DNA of 64,000 nucleotides, from assembly GCF_000143145.1 (NCBI RefSeq), contig NC_014313.1:2976001-3040000 (forward strand). The letters are read 5' to 3'. The translations under genes were made by a program, and so were the position numbers. Shown piece by piece: positions 56,566 to 64,000 of this stretch. Source of the stretch: Hyphomicrobium denitrificans ATCC 51888. GTDB lineage: Bacteria > Pseudomonadota > Alphaproteobacteria > Rhizobiales > Hyphomicrobiaceae. Within the stretch, counting starts at the first letter, position 1; every line of letters starts with the position of its first letter. The notes below the pieces were generated by a model. The model was given only the letters and a program-made list of their open reading frames with translations. It was not told the origin of the DNA and did not search any database.

Positions 56566-58041
56566 ATGCAAAGTCAATTTACCGGAACGCTCTTAGCGTT
56601 GCTTGAGGAGCAGGCGAGTTACGATTTGCCGATTGGCGTCCGTATTCAAAATGCCATTCGCCGACAGCTGAGAAATGGGAGCCTCAAGGCTTTCGAGCGC
56701 TTGCCATCGACACGTCTCTTGGCGAGCGAATTGAGCGTCGCACGCGAGACTGTGGAGCTTGCCTATCAACATCTGGAAGCCGAGGGGTATCTGATCCGTC
56801 GACACGGAAGCGGGACGTTTGTCTCAGAGACGGGCGCACAGCTGGCGACATTTCAGACCAATCCTGGCAGAAAAACAGGTGGCCTAAACCTCTCCGAGAG
56901 GGGCAGAAAAATTCAGCGCTCTGGAAAAGTGCAAGATCCGGTGCAGCTGCCTTTCGCTGCGGCCTTTCCGGATGTGAGGTCGTTTCCAATCGATCTTTGG
57001 AAACAGACTCTCTCCCGCGTCTCGAGACGATTGGGAACGAATGCTCTCGGCTATTGCGATTCGCAGGGCCTTGAACAACTTCGCGAGGAGATTGCCCGCT
57101 ACCTGGGCGCCTATCGTGGTGTCAAGTGTGGCGCGGAGAATGTCATCGTACTCACGAGTTCTCAGGAAGCTCTACTGCTTATCACGACGATGATGCTTGA
57201 CCCCGGAGATACGGTTGCTGTCGAAGATCCGTGCTATCTGGGTATACGTTCTGCCGTCACCGTTTCGGGCGCGGTTCCACTGCCCATTGACGTCGACGAC
57301 AATGGGATGGTGGTCGAAAATCTCATCCGACGAAAGCCTGTTCCGCGCGGCGTCTACGTAACGCCTTCACATCAGTATCCTACGACAGCAACCCTCAATC
57401 TCGAGCGCCGCATGGCTCTGGTCGATTGGGCGAAGGCGAACAGCAGATTCATTATCGAAGACGATTACGACAGCGAATACCGTTACGACGGTGCGCCGAT
57501 ATCCTGCATTCAAGGATTAGACACATCCGGCAACGTTCTCTACGTCGGCACCTTTACCAAGACCCTTTTCCCTGGAGTTCGCCTCGCCTATCTAGTTGCG
57601 CCGACGCATCTCGTGCCTGCGTTGGTTGGAATGCGGACACTTGTCGACGGACATTCAGCCATTTTGAATCAGGCGACTTTGGCCGAGTTCATGGCAACAG
57701 GCGAATTTACTGCACACATACGGCGCATGCGCCAGCTCTTCAAAGCGAGGCGCGATTCCTTTGTCGAAGCCGCCGAACGCTATCTTGCGCCGTATGGAAA
57801 GCTCCGAATTCCCGCCGGCGGATTTCAGGCGACTTGGTATCTTCATGACGGCCGCGCCGAGGACGAAGTCATGAGAAAGGCGGAGCAGAGTGGTATTGTT
57901 CTCTTATCCCTCTCGAGTCTTTTTATAAGGAAGCGCAGGACCCCAGGGTTCGTTCTCGGCTTTGCTGGTCTAACGTCGGAGGAGTGTGAGATTGCCGTTA
58001 AGCGATTCGCTCGCGTCTTGAAGGGGATTGCGGCCCACTGA
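56566..58041 (+). CDS. MocR/PdxR-type transcriptional regulator (GntR HTH fused to aminotransferase)
   Basis: A 491-residue regulator: a GntR winged HTH at residues about 20-85 (PSTRLLASELSVARETVELAYQ, HLEAEGYLIRRHGSGTFV) fused to a fold-type I aminotransferase domain (about 120-490). The PLP lysine is in VGTFTKTLFPGVRLAY, the phosphate-binding and Asp residues in IIEDDYDSEYRYDG. Some members (PdxR) bind PLP and control its synthesis. The adjoining gene encodes a PNPOx-like flavoprotein on the same strand, so local control is likely. Confidence 0.9.
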   Translation: MQSQFTGTLLALLEEQASYDLPIGVRIQNAIRRQLRNGSLKAFERLPSTRLLASELSVARETVELAYQHLEAEGYLIRRHGSGTFVSETGAQLATFQTNPGRKTGGLNLSERGRKIQRSGKVQDPVQLPFAAAFPDVRSFPIDLWKQTLSRVSRRLGTNALGYCDSQGLEQLREEIARYLGAYRGVKCGAENVIVLTSSQEALLLITTMMLDPGDTVAVEDPCYLGIRSAVTVSGAVPLPIDVDDNGMVVENLIRRKPVPRGVYVTPSHQYPTTATLNLERRMALVDWAKANSRFIIEDDYDSEYRYDGAPISCIQGLDTSGNVLYVGTFTKTLFPGVRLAYLVAPTHLVPALVGMRTLVDGHSAILNQATLAEFMATGEFTAHIRRMRQLFKARRDSFVEAAERYLAPYGKLRIPAGGFQATWYLHDGRAEDEVMRKAEQSGIVLLSLSSLFIRKRRTPGFVLGFAGLTSEECEIAVKRFARVLKGIAAH

Positions 58042-58089
58042 TCGTCAGACGCCTCACCTCATGTTGCGCCGGATCAGTGGCGATTTTTC

Positions 58090-58142
58090 CCATGTGGTCT
58101 GCCGCATGTATCCAAAGTGGATGAATACAGCATTCCACATGG
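58090..58142. promoter_or_regulatory. 8-bp inverted repeat between the mocR-type gene and the PNPOx-like gene
   Basis: CCATGTGG (58090-58097) and CCACATGG (58135-58142) are exact inverted repeats with a 37-base spacer. They lie in the 147-base space before the flavoprotein gene and could be operator half-sites for the MocR regulator; this is inference. Confidence 0.4.
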
Positions 58143-58149
58143 AGGATAA

Positions 58150-58185
58150 GAATTCCCGCGTTAAGTGCGAATATCATGGGAATTC
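58150..58185 (+). promoter_or_regulatory. 8-bp inverted repeat just upstream of the PNPOx-like start
   Basis: GAATTCCC (58150-58157) and GGGAATTC (58178-58185) form an exact inverted repeat with a 20-base loop that ends 3 bases before ATG 58189. In RNA the 3' arm would cover the GGGAA that best fits the ribosome site, so translation could be masked; as DNA it could be a regulator site. Confidence 0.45.
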
Positions 58186-58188
58186 AGA

Positions 58189-58902
58189 ATGGACACCCCG
58201 AGCGACATGCCTTTATCGGACCGCACGAGAATGCGGCGCTACCATTGGCTCGCCAAATACGATCGCGAAAGCGTCAATAGTATCATCGATGCCGGGATCA
58301 TTTGCCAGGTTGGGTATGTGTTCGACGGAGTACCATACGTTACGCCAACGAGCCATTGGCGCATCGATGACCATGTCTATTGGCACGGCTCGTCAGCAAG
58401 TCGGATGCTCAAAGCGCAGGAAAAGAACATTCCAGTTTGTTTCAGCGTCACCCACATCGACGGCATCGTCTTCGCGCGCGCCGCGATGAACCACAATATT
58501 CTTTATCGCTCCGTCATGGCTTTCGGCAACGCATCGGTCACGAGCGAAGAGGAGAAAAGGCACGTCCTCTCTGTTTTTTGCGACCGGTTGGCTCCAGGTC
58601 TTTGGGACTACGCTCGAAGACCGAACGAGCAGGAGTGGAAAGCGACCAAGGTCATCAAACTCAAGTTGGACGAAGTGGCTGCCAAGGTGAATGATGCGCT
58701 GCCCGGTGACGAAGAGCCTGATCTTGCAACAGACCGTTGGGCCGGCATGGTTGCGCTTGAACTCATGCAAAAAGCGCCAGTTCCCGACCCAAGATTGGCT
58801 CCGGGGCTCAAGATGCCGGATTTCGTGAAGGCCTTCAGCTATTCTGCACGTGCAGGTGACAGATCGGCATGGACTCCCGAGAAAGTTGGTGACGACAGCT
58901 GA
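58189..58902 (+). CDS. PNPOx-like FMN-binding protein (pyridoxamine 5'-phosphate oxidase family)
   Basis: A 237-residue flavoprotein of the split-barrel fold. Seen: RYHWLAKYDRESVNSIIDAGIICQVGYVFDGVPYVTP, HWRIDDHVYWHGSSASRML (FMN contact region), CFSVTHIDGIVFARAA, and NHNILYRSVMAFGNASV, a pattern of NimA-like/PNPOx-related proteins. It is probably not PdxH itself, which has other motifs. It is 147 bases after the MocR regulator, on the same strand, and is a plausible target of it. I start at ATG 58189; the frame is open to 58165. Confidence 0.82.
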   Translation: MDTPSDMPLSDRTRMRRYHWLAKYDRESVNSIIDAGIICQVGYVFDGVPYVTPTSHWRIDDHVYWHGSSASRMLKAQEKNIPVCFSVTHIDGIVFARAAMNHNILYRSVMAFGNASVTSEEEKRHVLSVFCDRLAPGLWDYARRPNEQEWKATKVIKLKLDEVAAKVNDALPGDEEPDLATDRWAGMVALELMQKAPVPDPRLAPGLKMPDFVKAFSYSARAGDRSAWTPEKVGDDS

Positions 58903-59621
58903 CCTCTACGTCACTGGGGACCGCAACGTGCTGAGAAAAGCGGCAACGCTCATCCATTGAAAAGTTGTTCAGACGTTGGCGTTCCAGCCCATACATAGAT
59001 ATTGCGGTAATACGGGCGATATCGAAGCTTTTCGTTTCGACGGCCCACCAGTGCGAATTGAGTAAATTTGTTTGCAGTCACGCCAAGCTATTCGGCACCG
59101 GACCATTCAAAGTGGATGGTGACGGGTATTCATTTCTTCGTAATTTTATTGTTGCGGATAACTTTATCGATCGAGATTTGTTCTTTCGGGCGAGACAACA
59201 GCGCAACCTCAACAATGCACGGTGACCCCTAGTGTATTTCGTAGAGTAGAGATGGATTCGCGAATGCTTCGGCAACGCTTGGCGCGCGACAACCTGGACC
59301 TCGCTGCGGACGGGTAGCTTTTCCTGTTTTTGAACATTCGTTTTTATTTACTAGACGCTCATGAGTTTCGCGATGCAACGACGAATTCAATTGACTTAAA
59401 ACATCCGCAAGCGCCCTTTCGCCCGCGGACGGGTGGGTTGCTACGCATGCGAGCGCGAGTTCGGCAATGCTATTGCGCGTCAAAAGCAGACCAGTAGCGA
59501 GCTGCTGCCAGCGTGCCGCTCCGTTTGATTTCTCGCCTTCATCGCAATTGATGTTTTTCGCGTTGTTCTTCAACTCCGCCGGGTCGCGATGCGCATCGCA
59601 TCTTCGGGGGAGCGCAAAGCG
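58903..59621. other. AT-richer, gene-poor region before the sulfatase cluster
   Basis: About 700 bases that are visibly more AT-rich (58950-59250) than the rest of the window. It contains no gene I can support strongly; one weak minus-strand reading frame is listed separately. Its composition differs from both flanks, consistent with the edge of an acquired segment, but no repeat or integrase is visible. Confidence 0.5.
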
Positions 59622-59645
59622 ATGAGTCGAAGCCTTCCATCGCAC
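59229..59645 (-). CDS. Possible 138-aa hypothetical protein (weak)
   Basis: An open frame on the minus strand from ATG 59645, overlapping the FGE start region, or from a later non-ATG start. The middle part (ARWQQLATGLLLTRN, then IAELALACVATHPSAGERAL) looks helical and coding, while the N-terminal 30 residues and the C-terminal third do not. There is no clear ribosome site. It could be a decayed gene. I list it because nothing else explains the stretch. Confidence 0.25.
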   Translation of the reverse strand: MRWKASTHRFALPRRCDAHRDPAELKNNAKNINCDEGEKSNGAARWQQLATGLLLTRNSIAELALACVATHPSAGERALADVLSQLNSSLHRETHERLVNKNECSKTGKATRPQRGPGCRAPSVAEAFANPSLLYEIH

Positions 59646-60623
59646 GATCTCGGAATTTCACAACGTCACGATGGCAGCGCTGACCGATTACATAGCGGCA
59701 TGGTCTTCGTTCCTGGCGGGACGTTCCGCATGGGATCCGATCATCACTATCCCGAGGAAGCGCCCGCGCATCGTGTCAGCGTCGATTCATTCTGGATTGA
59801 TGAGGCGCCGATTACGAACGCCGAGTTTCGGCGCTTCGTGGACGCAACAAACTACGTAACTTTTGCCGAGTTGACGCCGAACGCGAGCGATTATCCAGGC
59901 GCGTTGCCGCACATGTTGCGGGCAGGCTCACTCGTCTTCAAGCCGCCGGCGGGAGAAATCGATCTCAGGAATTGGGGGCAGTGGTGGGAATTTCGCTTCG
60001 GCGCGAATTGGCGCCTTCCCTACGGCCCTGGAAGTTCAATCAAGGGTCTTGACGAACACCCTGTCGTGCACGTCGCCTATTGCGATGCGGAGGCCTATGC
60101 GCATTGGGCAGGAAAGGAATTGCCAACCGAGGCGGAATGGGAGTTCGCCGCGCGTGGCGGCATCGAAGGGGCCGAATTCGCCTGGGGGGATGAGTTGACG
60201 CCAGGCGGCAAGTACATGGCCAACACCTGGCAAGGCATTTTCCCGCGCGAGAACCTGAAGCTCGATGGCTATGAGCGCACTTCTCCGATCAAGGCCTTTC
60301 CACCCAACGGCTACGGAATCCACGATATGATCGGCAACGTCTGGGAATGGACGAGCGATTGGTATGCGCCGAAGCATCCTGCGGATGCTCAGAAGGCGTG
60401 TTGCATTCCGAAGAATCCTCGCGGCCCCGGGCAGGATCAAAGCCTGGATCCTTATCAGCCTCAGATCCGCATACCCCGCAAGGTTCTCAAAGGCGGGTCT
60501 CATCTCTGTGCGCCAAACTATTGCCGCCGCTACAGGCCAGCGGCACGCCACGCCGAGCCTATCGATACGTCGACAAGCCATGTGGGATTTCGCTGCATCG
60601 TCCGAACACGTGCTGAAAACTGA
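59622..60623 (+). CDS. Formylglycine-generating enzyme (sulfatase-modifying factor)
   Basis: A 333-residue FGE-sulfatase domain protein, which oxidises the sulfatase active-site Cys to formylglycine. The catalytic Cys pair is in GGSHLCAPNYCRRYRPAAR, the substrate-binding and Ca-loop motifs are seen in VFVPGGTFRMGSD, LPTEAEWEFAARGG, NVWEWTSDW and TSHVGFRCI. There is no signal peptide, so it acts in the cytoplasm, where the nascent sulfatase is. I start at ATG 59622, about 8 bases after GGGGGAG. The next gene starts 18 bases on; the matching sulfatase is the second gene downstream. Confidence 0.93.
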   Translation: MSRSLPSHDLGISQRHDGSADRLHSGMVFVPGGTFRMGSDHHYPEEAPAHRVSVDSFWIDEAPITNAEFRRFVDATNYVTFAELTPNASDYPGALPHMLRAGSLVFKPPAGEIDLRNWGQWWEFRFGANWRLPYGPGSSIKGLDEHPVVHVAYCDAEAYAHWAGKELPTEAEWEFAARGGIEGAEFAWGDELTPGGKYMANTWQGIFPRENLKLDGYERTSPIKAFPPNGYGIHDMIGNVWEWTSDWYAPKHPADAQKACCIPKNPRGPGQDQSLDPYQPQIRIPRKVLKGGSHLCAPNYCRRYRPAARHAEPIDTSTSHVGFRCIVRTRAEN

Positions 60624-60641
60624 GATTCTAATGAGGGATTC

Positions 60642-61721
60642 ATGAAAACATTTTTTGGGTTCTCATTGGTGTTGCTCGTTTTCGTCATGATTGGCGCTGC
60701 GCCGGTACGAGCGGACGACGAGAAGTTTTCCAAGCAGCAGCTCGACCAGATGCTGGCGCCGATCGCGCTCTATCCTGATGATCTTCTGTCGAATGTCCTT
60801 ATGGCATCGACATATCCACTCGATGTCGTCGAGGCGCAGCGGTGGCGAAGCGTGCCTGGAAACGCCAGCCTGCAGGGGGATGCACTTGTCGATGCGCTCA
60901 AGTCAAAAGACTGGGACCCGAGCATCAAAGCCCTCGTGCAATTTCCTGACGTTCTAAAGATGATGAGCGATCAGCTCGATTGGACGCAAAATCTCGGGAA
61001 TGCCTTTCTTGCTCAGCAAGATCAGGTGATGGATCAGGTCCAGTTTCTGCGATCGAAGGCTGATTCAAGCGGTCATCTGAAAAGCAACTCACAACAGACA
61101 GTGAAACAACAGGATGGCGCGTATGTCATCCGGTCCGCCAATCCCGATACCGTCTATGTGCCGGTATATGAGCCGTCGGTCGTCTACGGGACATGGTGGT
61201 ATCCCGATTATCCTCCGTATTACTGGGGCTATCCTGGCGCCGTGTTCACGGACGGGTTTTTCTGGGGCGCCACTGGCATCGCGATCGCTGGCGGTATCTG
61301 GGGGTGGAACCATTGGGATTGGCATAATCGCCGTATCGACATTGATGCCAACCGTTGGAACCGGATCGACGTCAACCGCCGCAACATCAGCAACAACGTC
61401 TGGAAACACGATCCGAAACATCGCGGAGATCTCCGGCGCGGTGACAAGAATTTCAACCGCGCAGACATCGAACGTCGGCTGCACGACGGCAACCGTCCGG
61501 ATGCCAAGAAGAAATTCGAGCACAGCGCTCAGCTGCCGAATAGCGCGAGAAACATATCGAAAGCTAAGACAGGCGCCGCTCGATCCGCGCACGCACGCGG
61601 TGGTAGCGCGGCCAAGAAATTTGAAAAGAGAGGGGGCGGTCGGGCGACGCGGCCAGCGACTCATTTCAAAAAGCCCGCCGTTCAGCATCGCGGCGCGGGC
61701 CGTCGCGGTAGACGAAGGTGA
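60642..61721 (+). CDS. DUF3300 family secreted protein
   Basis: A 359-residue protein with a Sec signal peptide (residues 1-24, ending GAAPVRADD). The N-terminal domain carries the DUF3300 motifs LDQMLAPIALYPDDLLSN, VEAQRW and LKMMSDQLDWTQNLGNAF; the middle has VYVPVYEPSVVYGTWWYPDYPPYYW, and the rest is a Trp/Asn/Arg-rich, then Lys/Arg-rich tail with no predicted fold. Between FGE and sulfatase genes it may be a periplasmic helper, but the family has no proven function. A TonB box or catalytic motif is not seen. Confidence 0.9.
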   Translation: MKTFFGFSLVLLVFVMIGAAPVRADDEKFSKQQLDQMLAPIALYPDDLLSNVLMASTYPLDVVEAQRWRSVPGNASLQGDALVDALKSKDWDPSIKALVQFPDVLKMMSDQLDWTQNLGNAFLAQQDQVMDQVQFLRSKADSSGHLKSNSQQTVKQQDGAYVIRSANPDTVYVPVYEPSVVYGTWWYPDYPPYYWGYPGAVFTDGFFWGATGIAIAGGIWGWNHWDWHNRRIDIDANRWNRIDVNRRNISNNVWKHDPKHRGDLRRGDKNFNRADIERRLHDGNRPDAKKKFEHSAQLPNSARNISKAKTGAARSAHARGGSAAKKFEKRGGGRATRPATHFKKPAVQHRGAGRRGRRR

Positions 61722-61813
61722 TTGAAGCAGGAAACGCTTTTTAAAGCGTCATTATACGGAGATTTACGCCGGGGAAACGCCGAGGGCAGTAGCTAATAGA
61801 ATGAGGTAGCGAA

Positions 61814-63616
61814 ATGACTGCCAATATTCCATCGGATAGGAAGGATACGGCGACCGCTCTCAATCGTCGAAGCATCCTTCTAAGCGGAGCTTCGCTGGTT
61901 ACTCTTGCAGCAGCTGCTGCCGGATCTGCGAGCGCCCAAGACGCGAAACCATCCGACGCGCCGGCCGCATCTCCCGCGTCTGACAATAGTAAGCCGAACA
62001 TCCTTGTCCTTTGGGGTGACGACATAGGTGTTGCAAATGTCAGCGCGTATTCGAACGGATTGATGGGGTATGAGACCCCGAATATTGATCGCATCGCGAA
62101 AGAGGGGCTCAAGCTCCAGCACTATTACGGCGAACAGTCGTGCACTGCGGGTCGCTCGGCGTTCCTGACCGGCCAGCACATCATGCGCAGCGGCCTGAGC
62201 AAAGTTGGCTTCCCCGGCGCTCCGATGGGAATGAGCCAACTGGACCCCTCCATCGGCGGACTCCTCAAGAATCTCGGCTACACGACGGGCCAGTTTGGCA
62301 AGAACCATGTTGGCGACCGCAATGAATCTCTTCCCACCGTCAATGGTTTCGACGAATTCTTCGGCAACCTCTATCATCTTAACGCCGAAGAAGAGCCGGA
62401 GCTCCCGGATTACCCGAAAGACCCGGCTTATCGAGCCAAATTTGGCCCCCGAGGCGTTTTGAAATGCAAAGCAACGGATACTGACGATCCGACCGTCGAT
62501 CCTCGCTTCGGCAAAATCGGCAAACAGATTATCGAGGATACCGGCCCTCTGACGAAGAAGCGAATGGAGACGGTCGACGACGAGACATCGAGTGCCGCCA
62601 TCGACTTCATCAAGCGGCAGAACGCGGCCGGAAAGCCGTTCTTCTGCTGGTTCAATTCGACACGTATGCACTTGCGAACACATGTCCGGGCTGGCCATCG
62701 GGGCCGCTATACGCACGGAGACAGCGAGTACATCGATGGAATGATCGAGCATGACGACACGATTGGCTCATTGCTCAAAGTGCTGGATGACCTGGGCATC
62801 GCCGACAACACCATCGTCGTCTATTCGACCGACAACGGTCCACACATGAACACATGGCCTGACGGTGCCATGACGTGGTTCCGCTCCGAGAAGAATACGA
62901 ACTGGGACGGCGCATTTCGTGTCCCGTGTCTTGTCCGCTGGCCTGGCCACATCAAGCCCGGAACAATCAGCAACGAGCTTATGAGTCACAACGATTGGCT
63001 TCCGACGCTTTGTTCAATCGCGGGCGAGCCTGACATCGTCAACAAGCTCAAAGCCGGCTATACCGCCAATGGCATCGCCTACAAAGTACATCTCGACGGC
63101 TACGACCAGTCGGCGTTTTTACAAACCGTCAGTGGCAGTGCTGCCAACAACAACGGCATCAAGAGCGCGCGCAACAGTTTCTTCTATTCGAACGATGATG
63201 GACTGCTCGTGGCTTTCCGGCAGGGAGACTACAAGTACGTTTTTTCCGAGCAACGATCGCCTGGCACGATGGAAGTATGGGCGGAGCCATTCACGACACT
63301 CCGTTTGCAGAAGATCTTCAACATCTTCCAGGACCCATTCGAGCGCGCCGATATCACATCCAATACCTTCTGGGATTGGCAGCTCGACCACGTCGGATCC
63401 ATGTATGGCGTGATGGACGATGTCTTCCAATTTGCGTCGACATTCAAGGATTTCCCGCCCCGCTCGTTCCCGCCTAGCTTCAATCCGGCAAACATCATGG
63501 AGGATGAGATGGATGGCATAAAGCGGAGGGAAGCCTTCAAGAAAAACTTAGACCTCGATCGCATACGCGGCGGCTTAAACAAGATGATCGACGAGCGTTT
63601 GCAAGGCGTGCAGTAG
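61814..63616 (+). CDS. Arylsulfatase, Tat-exported, formylglycine type
   Basis: A 600-residue type I sulfatase. A twin-arginine signal (NRRSILLSGAS, residues 17-27) is followed by a hydrophobic run and a cut near ASAQD. The maturation motif C-x-A-x-R is CTAGR with Cys 110, the residue FGE oxidises. Metal ligands are Asp 69 and Asp 70 (LWGDDIG) and the later Asp/Asn in STDNGPHMN; the Lys in FRSEKNTNWDG and His in KNHVGD fit the family. Tat export implies it folds and is modified in the cytoplasm first. Substrate class is unknown. Confidence 0.95.
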   Translation: MTANIPSDRKDTATALNRRSILLSGASLVTLAAAAAGSASAQDAKPSDAPAASPASDNSKPNILVLWGDDIGVANVSAYSNGLMGYETPNIDRIAKEGLKLQHYYGEQSCTAGRSAFLTGQHIMRSGLSKVGFPGAPMGMSQLDPSIGGLLKNLGYTTGQFGKNHVGDRNESLPTVNGFDEFFGNLYHLNAEEEPELPDYPKDPAYRAKFGPRGVLKCKATDTDDPTVDPRFGKIGKQIIEDTGPLTKKRMETVDDETSSAAIDFIKRQNAAGKPFFCWFNSTRMHLRTHVRAGHRGRYTHGDSEYIDGMIEHDDTIGSLLKVLDDLGIADNTIVVYSTDNGPHMNTWPDGAMTWFRSEKNTNWDGAFRVPCLVRWPGHIKPGTISNELMSHNDWLPTLCSIAGEPDIVNKLKAGYTANGIAYKVHLDGYDQSAFLQTVSGSAANNNGIKSARNSFFYSNDDGLLVAFRQGDYKYVFSEQRSPGTMEVWAEPFTTLRLQKIFNIFQDPFERADITSNTFWDWQLDHVGSMYGVMDDVFQFASTFKDFPPRSFPPSFNPANIMEDEMDGIKRREAFKKNLDLDRIRGGLNKMIDERLQGVQ

Positions 63617-63637
63617 GCGGCAAGCGGAGAACGGCCA

Positions 63638-64000
63638 ATGGCCGTGATCGCCTTACGAAAATACGGGACATGGATGCTGGGCATTCTGGCATCCTTATTC
63701 ATGTGCATGGCGGTTGCGGCCGCTTCGGAGCCGCTTCCGTCGTGGAACGACGGTGCAACCAAACAGGCCATCATCGACTTCGTCGTCAGGGTGACGAAGG
63801 ACGGCAGCGCGGATTTCGTGCCCGAGGCACAACGCGTTGCCGCTTTCGACAACGACGGGACGCTGTGGGCCGAGCAACCGATGTACGTTCAGGCGCTGTT
63901 CGTCGCTGACCGCGTGAAAACGCTCGCTTCACAACATCCCGAATGGACGAGCAAAGAGCCTTTCGCATCGCTGCTCAAGGGTGACGCAACGGGAGTTGCG
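63638..64000 (+). CDS. HAD-superfamily phosphatase, N-terminal part (3' end outside window)
   Basis: Open from ATG 63638 to the window edge, 121 codons without a stop. A signal-peptide-like N-terminus (hydrophobic residues 12-29, ending AVAAAS) is followed by the HAD motif I AFDNDGTLW (Asp 71 and Asp 73). So a secreted or membrane-tethered HAD phosphatase is likely. It lies 21 bases after the sulfatase gene in the same direction and probably belongs to its operon. A role in releasing phosphate or dealing with sulfatase products is only guessable. Confidence 0.85.
   Translation, partial: MAVIALRKYGTWMLGILASLFMCMAVAAASEPLPSWNDGATKQAIIDFVVRVTKDGSADFVPEAQRVAAFDNDGTLWAEQPMYVQALFVADRVKTLASQHPEWTSKEPFASLLKGDATGVA

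Noticed and set aside
59196..59212. A 16-base match (CAACAGCGCAACCTCA) to the IS5 relic at 48298
   Set aside because: It encodes QQRNL in the same frame, but in a 64-kb window a 16-base chance match between any two places is expected to occur about half the time, and no further transposase similarity surrounds it.
58965..59225. 86-codon plus-strand open frame in the AT-rich gap
   Set aside because: No ribosome site, no recognisable motif, and AT-rich codon use; the protein does not look like a folded product.
1..64000. Search by eye for tRNA genes, CRISPR repeats and integrases
   Set aside because: No cloverleaf pattern, no regularly spaced direct repeats and no recombinase motif were found anywhere in the window.

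Overview
The window is about 62% GC, gene dense, and carries ordinary alphaproteobacterial chromosomal genes. The marks of the order Hyphomicrobiales (Rhizobiales) are: an Fo ATP synthase operon (atpI-B-E-F'-F) without F1 genes; an aa3 cytochrome oxidase operon ordered ctaC-ctaD-ctaB-small ORF-ctaG-ctaE-DUF983-SURF1; an ispH-thrB-rnhA-peroxiredoxin run; invasion-associated-locus-B and BcsS family proteins; and an HWE histidine kinase. A Hyphomicrobium-like bacterium is my best guess, not proven. I found no rRNA, tRNA, CRISPR array or intact insertion sequence.

Layout. 1-2.4 kb: 3' part of smc and a small membrane protein. 2.4-5.3 kb: Fo operon, with a good promoter at its head and a bidirectional terminator at its end. 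5.3-10.8 kb: lipoprotein, ispH-thrB-rnhA, peroxiredoxin, DsbD-like protein, YqgE. 10.8-24.9 kb: a long minus-strand block with a degenerate GGDEF/EAL membrane protein, an acetyltransferase, an M16 peptidase, thrC, and the oxidase with its assembly factors; an FNR/FixK-type palindrome lies upstream. 25-28 kb: IalB, phasin-like, BcsS and a small secreted protein. 28.3-33.4 kb: TetR-MFP-RND efflux operon. 33.4-39.4 kb: DUF533 protein, a DevBCA/MacB-type ABC exporter, DUF2147, an esterase. 40-42.5 kb: a 602-aa membrane protein I do not recognise and two tiny membrane proteins. 42.5-48.2 kb: fused PabBC, an FAD monooxygenase, an orphan HWE kinase, a CorA transporter. 48.2-56.5 kb: an IS5-type transposase relic, then kdpFABC-kdpDE. 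56.5-58.9 kb: a MocR regulator and a PNPOx-like flavoprotein. 58.9-64 kb: an AT-richer, gene-poor gap followed by a formylglycine-generating enzyme, DUF3300, a Tat-exported arylsulfatase and a HAD phosphatase cut by the window edge.

How the genes work together. Two respiratory modules (Fo and cytochrome aa3) dominate the first 25 kb, with thrB and thrC of threonine synthesis close by. The middle is envelope and efflux functions. The Kdp block is a complete high-affinity K+ uptake system with its own sensor and regulator. The most interesting stretch is the right end: a self-contained sulfatase module in which a cytoplasmic-looking FGE would mature the CTAGR sulfatase before Tat export. A second point of interest is the MocR/PNPOx pair, separated by two inverted repeats of which one would mask the ribosome binding site.
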